Below are positions 9,441-20,131 of a stretch of DNA of 64,000 bases, in pieces. Each line of letters begins with the position of its first letter. The stretch's first letter is position 1. Position numbers and translations under genes: made by a program. This stretch comes from Triticum aestivum (lineage: Eukaryota > Streptophyta > Magnoliopsida > Poales > Poaceae): NCBI RefSeq assembly GCF_018294505.1, contig NC_057809.1, forward strand, positions 135,692,979-135,756,978. The letters run 5' to 3'. A model generated the notes under the pieces. That model did not search any database. It saw nothing but the letters and a program-made list of their open reading frames with translations, and was not told where the DNA came from.

Positions 9441-11565
9441 CCGAATTTGCCGGAACGGAAGTTAATCGACATTCCGGCAAACTCAAGGGCCTCTCCAGGT
9501 AGCTGCAAATTCATCACGACACAATGGTCGGAGACGAAACCCAGCCACAGACCATATGGTCCTCTGCTTTCATATGGACAAAAATCAGCTCAACTTATGT
9601 GAGCTTCCATTCCAGATATAATAGGTCACCCAACAAAAAATCATCAATAGTTTAGCAAGTCTGTACAAACACAGAAAGAATAGAAAGTTTGCTGCCTATT
9701 CAAACACAGAAACAAAACACTACTTGAAACTTCTGCTACATTTGGACCATGGCAATTTACTTTCATGGAGCATGACAAATGTATTTTAAGATCATGGCAT
9801 TGTTTTTACTATATGCACCATGGCAAATTTCTGTCACTTCAACAGTTAAGTTCTTGGAATGGGAATATCAAAGACTTTCAGCTAGAATGAGCCTATATAA
9901 CTTAGGCACAACACAATACATGGTGCAAAACACACAATGTGCAGATGGTAATGATGACCAGAACATACAAACTGAAGTAGACAAAGATCCTGCAGACCAA
10001 ACCATCATAAGATCATCTGCAAACTCAACTTATTATATCATGTCTTGTGCCTGATCATCAAACTGAATTTACTGCATTTCACAACCTGGTAACATAAAAT
10101 GTTCTTAGGTGAGCCTGTTTAAAAAAAACATATCTAGGAGTTTATATACTATGTGCCTGTAAAATTTCACGAAGAAATATGAATTTGTGGGTTATGGTAA
10201 GAAAATGATTCTATAATAGCATTATAAATGAAATTTCACAAGTATGCAGATCACATCCTGGTGCATATGTGGGGTTTTTTACTTAGAAAATACAAAACTT
10301 CTATTATTGTTTTTATTTTTAACCATGGAGCTACTGGATTAAGTGAGAGCTATATGCGGTTTTTTAAAACAAGTGAGAACTCCTACATGCTTGCCAGGCC
10401 ATGCAAAAAATGAGTTCTATTTCCAGAATTATTTCTTAGAGTGAATACAGTATGTTCTCCAAAACTCAGCAAACAATATGCAGATCGTTCTTAGTGTCTC
10501 TTGCTTTTCTGATAGCCAAATAGCCACTAATGATATGCCATTAGGATCATCATCGCTTCAAATCATTTGTCTGGAAATAAAGGAATGTATAAACTAAATT
10601 TGCAGAATAATAAAGACAGATTTGATCAAGCTCCACTCATGTCCATAACTCTGATATATGTTAGTGTTGGGGGGTATATTTGAACTAGAAATTATATAAG
10701 ATTCTAGTTTGACTATTGTTGTACCTTTTATTCTAGTTGCTACTTGATTCTAAGACCCACACAGATTTTTCTCATTCACATGAAGCAATTGTGTGATCTC
10801 AACTTCTGCAAGCAAAGCTATTTAACGAAGCACTGTTCTGAAACAATGAAGGCATATAGTAGCTCAAGTTTTTGACAGTAGCTCCTAACTGTACCTAACT
10901 GAATTTTTTGACATTAGCTCAAGTTTTTGACAGTAGCTCCTAATGGTAGCTCCTAACTGAATTTTCTGCTTAAAGGGAAGGCTGACTTAAGTGGCAACAT
11001 GATACAATTTGCATAACATAACCCTAGAACACATCTTCTACTATAAATTTACTGACTTTTGCTAACCCTAGAACACATCAGAAGGAAATCAAGAGGGGGG
11101 AGAGGGGGAAGAGGGCTGTGGTACTCGCGGGAGGTAGCCTAGGGGGAAGGAGGGGAAGGGGGGAGAGGTGAGGAATCACCTGTGGGATAACGGCAGGCTG
11201 CCGTAGGAGGGCGCCGGCGTCGAGGAGGCGGCGGGCGGCGGCGCGTCGAGGAGGCAGCGCGTCGAGGAGGAGGCGGCGCATCGAGGAGGAGGCGGCGCGT
11301 TGAGGAGGCCGCAACGCCTTCTTGCTTCCTTGAGCCCTTCCTCGAAGACGGTGATGGGGGACAGGGCAGGGGCTGACTGGGGGTGGCGACGGAGACGGAG
11401 GGCAGGGGCTGTTGGCGACGGTGATGGAGGGCAGGTCAGGAGCTGCAGTGGTGGGGGGCGAGGGGGCGGCGGCGGCGTGGGTCGGGGCAGCGGGGGGAAG
11501 TGAATCTGGCGAGGGAGAGGGACGAAGGGGATCTGGCGAGAGGGAGGGAATTAGCTAGGGGGGGA
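9441..11565. other. CACTA internal non-coding region
   Basis: About 2.1 kb of AT-rich DNA with no supportable gene on either strand. A roughly 50-bp motif ('AGCTCAAGTTTTTGACAGTA') is repeated around 10860-10970. From about 11090 the composition flips to a GC-rich, GGAGG-rich low-complexity stretch, in which long open frames on both strands are compositional artefacts. Confidence 0.5.
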
Positions 11566-11712
11566 TCTTACTAATGGCGCACCAGCGGTCGGTGCGCCAT
11601 TAGTAATCTTTTTTTACATAGCAATGGCGCACCAGGCAGAGGTGCGCCATTAGTAATCTTTTTTTATAAATAGCAATGGCGCACCAGGCAGAGGTGCGCC
11701 ATAAGTAATTTA
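11566..11712. repeat. Internal cluster of CACTA subterminal-type repeats
   Basis: Three inverted pairs of the ATGGCGCACC / GGTGCGCCAT motif, each a hairpin with a loop of about 8 nt ('AGCGGTCG', 'AGGCAGA'), separated by 'AGTAATCTTTTTTTA'. This motif is expected at the two element ends, but here it sits in mid-element, next to the GC-rich minisatellite. Confidence 0.8.
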
Positions 11713-11867
11713 TTTTTATTTTTTGTTGCATGTAATAATTTTTTAGAAAATGAATATGAATATGAAACAGTAATATTTTTTATAAAAACAGTAATAATTG
11801 TTGTTTAACAACAATTGTAGTCTACACTTTGTTATTATTATTTTTTTAAAAATGAATATGAATATGA

Positions 11868-11963
11868 AACGGGGGGTGCTCGTCGGCGGCGGTGGAGCGG
11901 GGGGAGGGTGCGGGGGGTGCTCGTCGGCGGTGGTGGAGCGGGGGAGGGTGCGGGGGGGGGGGG
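11868..11963. repeat. GC-rich minisatellite, left part
   Basis: Repeats of GGTGCTCGTCGGCGG followed by TGGAGCGGGGG and AGGGTGCGGG with a period near 55 bp. The same unit continues at 16421 (and in copies at 28097 and 39586), so the Gypsy LTR was inserted within this minisatellite. Confidence 0.7.
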
Positions 11964-11968
11964 TGCTC

Positions 11969-14900
11969 TGTAACGCCCTCGATGCAGCTATATCTCCCAC
12001 GTGTCGAAGCACGACTTAGAGGCGTAACCGCATTAAAAGCAATGTCGCAAGTGAGGTAATCTTCACACAACCCATGTAATACATAAGGGAAAGAGATACA
12101 TAGTTGGCTTACAATCGCCACTTCACACAATTACATGAATAAAGCATTACATCATCCAAATACAATCAAGGTCCGACTACAGAACTAAAATAAAAGAAGA
12201 ACCCCAAATGCGACATGGTCCCCGATCGACCCCAACTGGGCTCCACTACTGATCAACTAGAACGAAACAACACAAAGGTCAAGATCTTCATCGAGCTCCT
12301 CCTAAGCTTGGTTGCGTCATCTGCACGGACTCATCGGCACCTGCAAACTGGTTTTGGAAGTATCTGTGAGTCACGGGGACTCAGCAATATTACACCCTCG
12401 CGATCAAGACTATTTAAGCTTATGGGTAAGGTAAAAGGTATGAGGTGAATCTGCAGCAAGCGACTAGCATATATGGTGGCTAACATACGCAAAAGAGAGC
12501 GAGAAGAGAAGGCAAAGCACGGTCGAGAATCTATGATCAAGAAGTGATCCTAGAACAACCTACGTCAAGCGTAACTCCAACACCGTGTTCACTTCCCGGA
12601 CTCCGCCGAGAAGAGACCATCACGGCAACACACGCGGTTGATGCATTTTAATTAAGGTTAACTTCAGGTTTTCTACAACCGGACGTTAACAAATTCCCAT
12701 CTGCCCATAACCGCGGGCATGGCTTTCGAAAGTTCAAATCCCTGCAGGGGTGTCCCAACTTAGCCCATCACAAGCTCTCACGGTCAACGAAGGAATAGAC
12801 CTCCTCCTGAGACATTCCGATCAGACTCGGTATCCCGGTTCTACAAGACATTTCGACAGGGTAAAACTAAACCAGCAACACCGCCCGAATGTGCCGACAA
12901 ATCCCGATAGGAGCTGCACATATCTCTTTCTCAGGGCACATTCAGATGAGCCAGACGTCGGGTAGGCCAGCCCAGAGTTGCCCTTGGTAGCCCCGGCCAT
13001 CGCTCAGTTGGACCAACACTTAGAGGAGCACTGGCCCGGGGGGGTTAAAATAATGATGACCCTCATGAGCGCGACTCCCAAGGGAAAAGAAAAGGCTAGG
13101 TGGCAAATGGTAAAACCAATGTTGGGCATTGCTGGAAGAGCTTTACTTAAGGCAAACTGTCAAGGGGTTCCCATAATAGCCCAACCGCGTAAGGAACACA
13201 AAATCCGGGAACATAACACCAATATGACGGAAACTAGGGCGGCAAGAGTGGAACAAAACACCAGGCATAAGGCCGAGCCTTCCACCCTTTACCAAGTATA
13301 TAGATGCATTAATTAAAATAAGATATATTGTGATATCCCAACAAGTAAACAATGTTCCAACAAGGAACGACGTCTCCATGTTCCAACAAGGAACAAACTT
13401 CAATCTTCACCTGCAACTAACAACGCTATAAGAGGGGCTGAGCAAAGCGGTAACATAGCCAAACAACGACTTGCTAGGACAAGGTGGGTTAGAGGCTTGG
13501 TTCAACAATATGGGAGGCATGATAAGCAAGTGGTAGGTATCGCAGCATAGGCATAGCAAAAGAGCGAGCGACTAGCAAGCAAAGATAGAAGTGATTTCGA
13601 GGGTATGGTCATCTTGCCTGAAATCCCGCAAGGAAGAAGAACGAGTCCATGAAGAAGAGAAACGGACGTAGACGAGCGGGTCCTCACAAACGCGAAGTTA
13701 CCTAAACCAACCCAAAGATGCAAACACCGGAAAGAAGCACACAACATAGTAAACAACCAACACATGAACATGGGATGATATGCGGGATGCGGTATGCGAT
13801 GCATATGCATGATTTGACAAGGAATGCATGAACCTGGACTCAACTTGGAAATCCAAGTGTGCCACTGGAAAGGTGAGATGAAATCGCTTGAAAACGATAT
13901 AAAGATCACCGGAATCGGAGTTACGGTTTGGAAATGGCAAGCAATTCAAATATGACCACGTTCTGCGATTTACAGCAAGTAGCCATCTAAATGCAACAAG
14001 ATGAACATGCTACAACACCCAATCATGGCAACAAAATACATGGAAGGGATCCATTCATGATGTTTAACAAAATACTAACACTGAGCTATGGCCAAATCAT
14101 CCATTAACAGAGTCAAACAAGCATGGCAAAAATGCATTTGGTAAACAGATTTCAGACTTAGTGAAATTAACACTTGTCTGGAATTCAGATCAGATAGCAC
14201 TCTTCGGAGCAACAAAACTACATGCTACAGGACCTGAACATGGCAAAGTAAAGCATGGCATGGAGCTACTCAAAGAGCTTAACAAAAGTCCCTTAGTGAC
14301 CTTGAGCCAAAAGGGATCAGAAAATACAATTGCAAGCATGTGACCATGACAAAAACATAATCAGTTCTCAGACTTGGTGAAAAACTGGAGCATGCTGAAA
14401 ACAGATATCAAGTAGGCATGTTTACGAGCTCGATGCACTCACTACAGAGCAAGGCATGACAAACTAAGCATACACCCATCAAGAATAAACAAAATACAAG
14501 CTAGAAATGGCAAGAACAATACCATGGCATGCACGGATCAACTACAACATTCTCGGCAAAATCGCTAACAAGTAGACAATCTGCCCAGATTTACGAAATG
14601 ACAAAAGTAGAGCTTGATTGACTCAAGCTAGGGTGCTCCATAATTGCAAACAAAGACATGGATGGATAAAACACTACAATATTAACAAAACATCCTTACT
14701 GATAATCCTCAAAAGAGCACGGATCACTAGGAAACAACATGAACATATGGCTTAATGAGATAAACAGACCAAAGACTTAGTGGAAATGCTAAGTCCCTGA
14801 AAACAGCATTACCAAGTGCCTCACTTTGCAAGCTTGTGCTAGTCACCACACACATCACAAAAATACATGGGTTACACCTCTGGAAAGATGGAAAAACCCT

Positions 14901-16420
14901 TAACAAAACATATGTAGGGCTCATGGGCATATCATGCACACAATAATCATGGCAAAAATGACAAATATCTAAATGGAGCAGCAGATCTGACAATTAACTC
15001 AAGTAGCACTCTTCCAACAGCATTTCGGGCATCAAGATGCACTCAAATGAAAATGATGCAATGAGATGAAATGATGTACTCTCTGAGTCGAACATTTTGA
15101 TATGCTATATGCATGAATCGGAGCTACAGATGCAAAGTTACGAGGCGATGAACATGGGCATGTGGATCTGGGAATTTCGAGGACTTAGTAGAAATTTTAC
15201 CTCCCGAAACGGATCTAGGGTTTCGGGGCACGCCGTACGAGGTTTGCCGGAAAGTCGCCGGAGGAGAGGGAGACGGCGCCGGAGTTGGGGAAAAACTCGC
15301 CGGAGTTGTCAGGGTTGCCGGATCCGGTCGCTCCTCGACCAGATCTGATCGGGGAAGAAGCGGAGCGAGGTACCGAGGCGGAGGCGGCGCCGACGACCTC
15401 CTGCAGTGGCGGCGCGGCACGGGAGCTCCGGCGAGCTCCTGCGGCAAGATGGCGGGATGAAGAGGGCCAGCGAGCACTCGGGGTTCATCCGCTCGGGGAC
15501 CCCGCAGTCGAGCGGCGGCCTGCGAAGGATCGGGTGGCGCGCTCCGGCGAAGACGGTGCCGGTCGGCGGCGGAGCGGCGAAGCGCGGTGGCGGGGAGGCA
15601 CAGGGTGGCGGCCGGCGACGAGACACAAGGCGGCGGCGCAGGGGAGGCTCTGGCGGCGGAGCGCGGGGGCCGGTCCGGGCTCTCGCGGGCTCGGGCGGGC
15701 CCTGGATGGGCCTGCAGGGCCGCAGCGGCGAAGTGGGCGCGACAGGGACAGGTGGCGGCCTGCGGTTGGACGAGGGAGTGGCGGCAATGACGTGGCGAGC
15801 CCCCACTGGTCGGAGGGACGTGGCGGCGGGCGGCGGACATTGTCCGGCGCGGTGAGGACGCGTCCGGTGGCGCGAGGGAAGGAATTTTTAGGGTTTCGTC
15901 CGCGAATTTGGAAGGGTTGCACATATTTATAGGTAGAGGGAGCTAGGAGAGTCCAAATGAGGTGCGGTTTTCGGCCACGTGATCGTGATTGAACGACCGA
16001 GATGATGGAGGAGGTTTAGGTGGGTTTTGGGCCACTTTGGGGAGGTGTTGGGCTGCAACACACACGAGGCCTTTTCGGTCCCTCGGTTAACCGTTGGAGC
16101 ATCAAACGGAGTCCAAATGGTACGAAACTTGACAGGCGGTCTACCGGTAGTAAACCAAGGTCGCTTGGAAAGTCTCGGTCCAGTCCGGAAATGTTTAATC
16201 CCCACACACGAAAGAAAGGTAGAAATGACCACCGGAGGAGAACGGAACGCCGGAATGCAAAACGGACAACGGGGAAAATGCTCGGATGCATGAGACGAAC
16301 ACGTATGCAAATGAAATGCACATGATGACATGATACGCAATGCATGACACACAAGCAATGACAAGGCAACAACAGCGAATAACTGGACGACACCTGGCAC
16401 ATCGGTCTCGGGGCGTCACA
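11969..16420 (-). mobile_element. Gypsy-type solo LTR, 4.45 kb, target duplication TGCTC
   Basis: The plus-strand ends are TGTAACGCCC and GGGCGTCACA, near-perfect inverted termini starting TG and ending CA. The 5-bp duplication TGCTC lies at 11964-11968 and 16421-16425. Orientation is minus because the homologous 22610 boundary is preceded (minus sense) by what looks like the end of a pol region, and because a plant TATA box reads CTATAAATATGT at 15932-15921 on the minus strand, followed by a leader-like AAACCCTAAAAATTCC. There are no gag or pol motifs inside, so a solo LTR is the simplest reading. The 15120-15930 stretch has long overlapping ORFs on both strands from high GC content; I do not call a gene there. 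Confidence 0.65.
15921..15932 (-). promoter_or_regulatory. TATA box of the Gypsy LTR
   Basis: CTATAAATATGT on the minus strand, in an otherwise GC-rich setting about 490 bp into the LTR. It is unchanged in the related copies at 22111-22122, 27597-27608, 33785-33796 and 39089-39100. Confidence 0.6.
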
Positions 16421-16739
16421 TGCTCGTCGGCGGCGGTGGAGCGGGGGAGGGTGCGGTGGGTCATCGGCGGCGGTGGAGCTAGCGGGGGAGTGTGCAGGTG
16501 GGATCAAGATCGAGATGGAGGGGGATAGCGATCGAGATGAAGGGGCATCGAGATCGAGATGGAGGGGGAATCGAGATCAAGATGGAGGGGGATCGAGAAA
16601 TGAAGACTACAATTTAAATACAGTCGATGATATCAAAAAGTGCCCATGAAATTTAAAAATATTCATGATATCAAAAAGTGCCCATGAAATACGACCAAGA
16701 AATGAAGACTACGATTTAAATACAGTCGATCTTAGCTAG

Positions 16740-17440
16740 CTATCTGTTCATAATCTTCTTGCCCTTCTTTTTCGCAAATGGAGTTCTTCTGTGGAACGGA
16801 CGTCCTTTAGGTAGGGTGGTCCTGCTTCTTCTTGTGGTGTATGCAGCTACTTCATCGTCGTCGTCATGTTCGATCTTCGGGTCGCCATACTTGTCGAAGT
16901 CTTGCTCATTGGCTACTCCATCCATTCCGATGATCTTCCTTTTGCCTCTCCTCACGACAACACGACTGGGCTTTGACGGGTCGGTAATGAAGAAGCATTG
17001 GTCCACTTGGGAAGCCAGTACCCATGGCTCATTTTCACATTGGTCCACTTGCGCCCGCGGTCTTGGATTTGGCTTCGGGTATAACCATGGTGGTGAAATA
17101 CCGGCCTTCTTTTTGGACGCTCTTGGCCCATCTGACACGGAACATCGGGACCTTCTCTGGAGCGTAGCTCAGCTCCCAGATCTCCTCTATCCTTCCGTAG
17201 TATCTATCCTTGTCGTTACCGGTGTAGGATTCCATCGTTACCCCAGAGTTCTGATAACCATCGCTCTTCATGTCCTTGTCCTCGGTGTAGAATGTGTAGC
17301 CGTTGATATCGTACGCCTCATAGGTCATCAGGTTGTGCTCGACGCCCTGTTACAAGGCGAATATGAGTTGTTCTTCCGCGGAAGAATCCTCATGTAAAGG
17401 GTACGACAGAAGCTTCTACTTGAACCAACGCGTGAAACAT
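16740..17440 (-). pseudogene. TNP2 3' fragment, copy 1
   Basis: Homologous to the last third of the intact TNP2 at 39905-40604; it ends at a junction with Copia DNA at 17440/17441. It keeps the C-terminal KKKGKKIMNR end and the GYTFYTEDKD core of the DUF4216-like domain. It is broken twice: a TAA replaces a TCA codon at 17350-17352, and a 14-nt patch at about 17036-17049 has replaced 13 nt, shifting the frame. The patch copies 'CATTGGTCCACTT', which lies about 40 bp to the left. No start codon or 5' part of the gene remains. Confidence 0.85.
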
Positions 17441-20098
17441 TTAGGTCATACCGGTATAAAGCGCATGAAGAAACTCCATAATGATGGGCTTTTGGAACCA
17501 CTTGATTATGAATCACTTGGTACTTGCGAACCGTGCCTTATGGGTAAGATGACAAAAACACCGTTCTCCGGTACTATGGAGAGAGCAACAGATTTGTTGG
17601 AAATCATACATACAGATGTATGTGGACCGATGAATGTTGAGGCTCGTGGCGGATATCGTTATTTTCTCACCTTCACAGATGACTTAAGCAGATATGGGTA
17701 TATCTACTTAATGAAACACAAGTCTGAAACGTTTGAAAAGTTCAAAGAATTTCAGAGTGAAGTTGAAAATCATCATAACAAGAAAATAAAATTCCTATGA
17801 TCTGATCGTGGAGGAGAATATTTGAGTTACGAGTTTGGTGTACATTTGAAACAATGTGGAATAGTTTCACAACTCACGCCACCCGGAACACCATAGCGTA
17901 ATGGTGTGTCCGAACGTCGTAATCGTACTTTACTAGATATGGTACGATCTATGATGTCTCTTATTGATTTACCGCTATCGTTTTGGGGATATGCTCTAGA
18001 GACGGCCGCATTCACGTTAAATAGGGCACCATCAAAATCCGTTGAGACGACGCCTTATGAACTGTGGTTTGGCAAGAAACCAAAGTTGTCGTTTCTGAAA
18101 GTTTGGGGCTGCGATGCTTATGTGAAAAAGCTTCAACCTGATAAGCTTGAACCCAAATCGGAGAAATGTGTCTTCATAGGATATCCAAAGGAAACTATTG
18201 GATACACCTTCTATCACAGATCCGAAGGCAAGACTTTTGTTGCTAAATTCGGAAACTTTCTGGAGAAGGAGTTTCTCTCGAAAGAAGTGAGTGGGAGGAA
18301 AGTAGAACTTGACGAGGTAACTGTACCTACTCCCTTATTGGAAAGTAGTGCATCACAGAAACCTACTTTTGTGACACCTACACCAATTAGTGAGGAAGCT
18401 AATGATAATGATCATGAAACTTCAGAACAAGATACTACTGAACCTCGTAGATCAACCAGAGTGAGATCCGCACCAGAGTGGTACGGTAACCCTGTTCTGG
18501 AAGTCATGCTACTAGATCATGATGAACCTACGAACTATGAAGAAGCGATGGTGAGCCCAGATTCCGCAAAATGGCTTGAAGCCATGAAATCTGAGATGGG
18601 ATCCATGTATGAGAACAAAGTATGGACTTTGGTTGACTTGCCCACTGATCGACAAGCAATTGAGAATAAATGGATCTTCAAGAAGAAGACTGACGCTGAC
18701 GGTAATATTACTGTCTACAAAGCTCGACTTGTCGCAAAAGGTTTTCGGCAAGTTCAAGGGATTGACTACGATGAGACCTTCTCACCCGTAGCGATGCTTA
18801 AGTCTGTCCGAATCATGTTAGCAATTGCCGCATTTTATGATTATGAAATTTGGCAGATGGATGTCAAAACTGCATTCCTGAATGGATTTCTGGAAGAAGA
18901 GTTGTATATGATGCAACCAAAAGGTTTTGTCGATCCAAAGGGAGCTAACAAAGTGTGCAAGCTCCAGCGATCCATATATGGACTGGTGCAAGCTTCTTGG
19001 AGTTGGAATAAACGCTTTGATAGTGTGATCAAAGCATTTGGTTTTATACAGACTTTTGGAGAAGCCTGTATTTACAAGAAAGTGAGTGGGAGCTCTGCAG
19101 CATTTCTGATATTATATGTGGATGACATATTACTAATTGGAAATGACATAGAATTTCTAGATAGCATAAAGGGATACTTGAATAATAGTTTTTCAATGAA
19201 AGACCTCGGTGAAGCTGCTTACATATTAGGCATTAAAATCCATAGAGATAGATCAAGACGCTTAATTGGACTTTCACAAAGCACATACCTTGACAAAGTA
19301 TTGAAGAAGTTTAAAATGGATCAAGCAAAGAAAGGGTTCTTGCCTGTGTTACAAGGTGTGAAGTTGAGTCAGACTCAATGCGCGACCACTGCAGAAGATA
19401 GAGAGAAAATGAAAGATGTTCCCTATGCTTCAGCCATAGGCTCTATCATGTATGCAATGCTGTGTACCAGACCTGATGTGTGCCTTGCTATAAGTCTAGC
19501 AGGGAGGTACCAAAGTAATCCAGGAGTGGATCACTGGACAGCGGTCAAGAACATCCTGAAATACCTGAAAAGGACTAAGGATATGTTTCTCGTTTATGGA
19601 GGTGACAAAGAGCTAATCGTAAATGGTTACGTCGATGCAAGCTTTGACACTGATCCGGATGATTCTAAATCGCAAACTGGATACGTGTTTACATTAAATG
19701 GTGGAGCTATCAGTTGGTGCAGTTCTAAACAAAGCGTCGTGGCGGGATCTACATGTGAAGCAGAATACATAGCTGCTTCGGAAGCAGCAAATGAAGGAGT
19801 CTGGATGAAGGAGTTCATATCCGATCTAGGTGTCATACCTAGTGCATCGGGTCCAATGAAAATCTTTTGTGACAATACTGGTGCAATTGCCTTGGCAAAG
19901 GAATCCAGATTTCACAAAAGAACCAAGCACATCAAGAGATGCTTCAATTCCATCCGGGATCTAGTCCAGGTGGGAGACATAGAGATTTGCAAGATACATA
20001 CGGATCTGAATGTAGCAGACCCATTGACTAAGCCTCTTCGACGGGCAAAACATGATCAGCACCAAGGCTCCATGGGTGTTAGAATCATTACTGTGTAA
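17441..20098 (+). pseudogene. Copia pol (INT-RT-RH), copy 1, two nonsense codons
   Basis: Domains in order: end of the GAG-pre-integrase zinc region (LGHTGIKRMKK, then CEPCLMGK), integrase core (HTDVCGPM; SDRGGEY; GVSERRNRTLLDMVRSMM), reverse transcriptase (WLEAMKSEM; KARLVAKGF; YVDD at 19115-19126) and RNase H (VDASFDTD; SKQSVVAGSTCEAEY; TKHI). The order INT before RT marks Ty1/Copia. A TGA at 17798-17800 and a TAG at 17894-17896 interrupt integrase; copy 2 has CGA and CAG at these positions, so both are C-to-T changes. The rest is open to TAA at 20096-20098. The frame also continues upstream into antisense TNP2 sequence, making a short chimeric N-terminus. Confidence 0.9.
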
Positions 20099-20131
20099 TC
20101 TAGATTATTGACTCTAGTGCAAGTGGGAGAC

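Noticed and set aside
9779..10054. 91-codon plus-strand ORF as a small host gene
   Set aside because: It lies inside the CACTA on the strand opposite its genes, is AT-rich and has no protein-like features.
12978..13316. 112-codon ORF present in three copies (also 24653 and 36150)
   Set aside because: Repetition comes from the LTR duplication. The encoded text has no recognisable motif and sits inside an LTR.
15124..15932. Long overlapping ORFs on both strands, repeated at 26719-27600 and 38295-39150
   Set aside because: The stretch is GC-rich, ORFs overlap on both strands and in several frames, and it lies inside the Gypsy LTR just after its TATA box. Composition explains the ORFs; no domain is seen.
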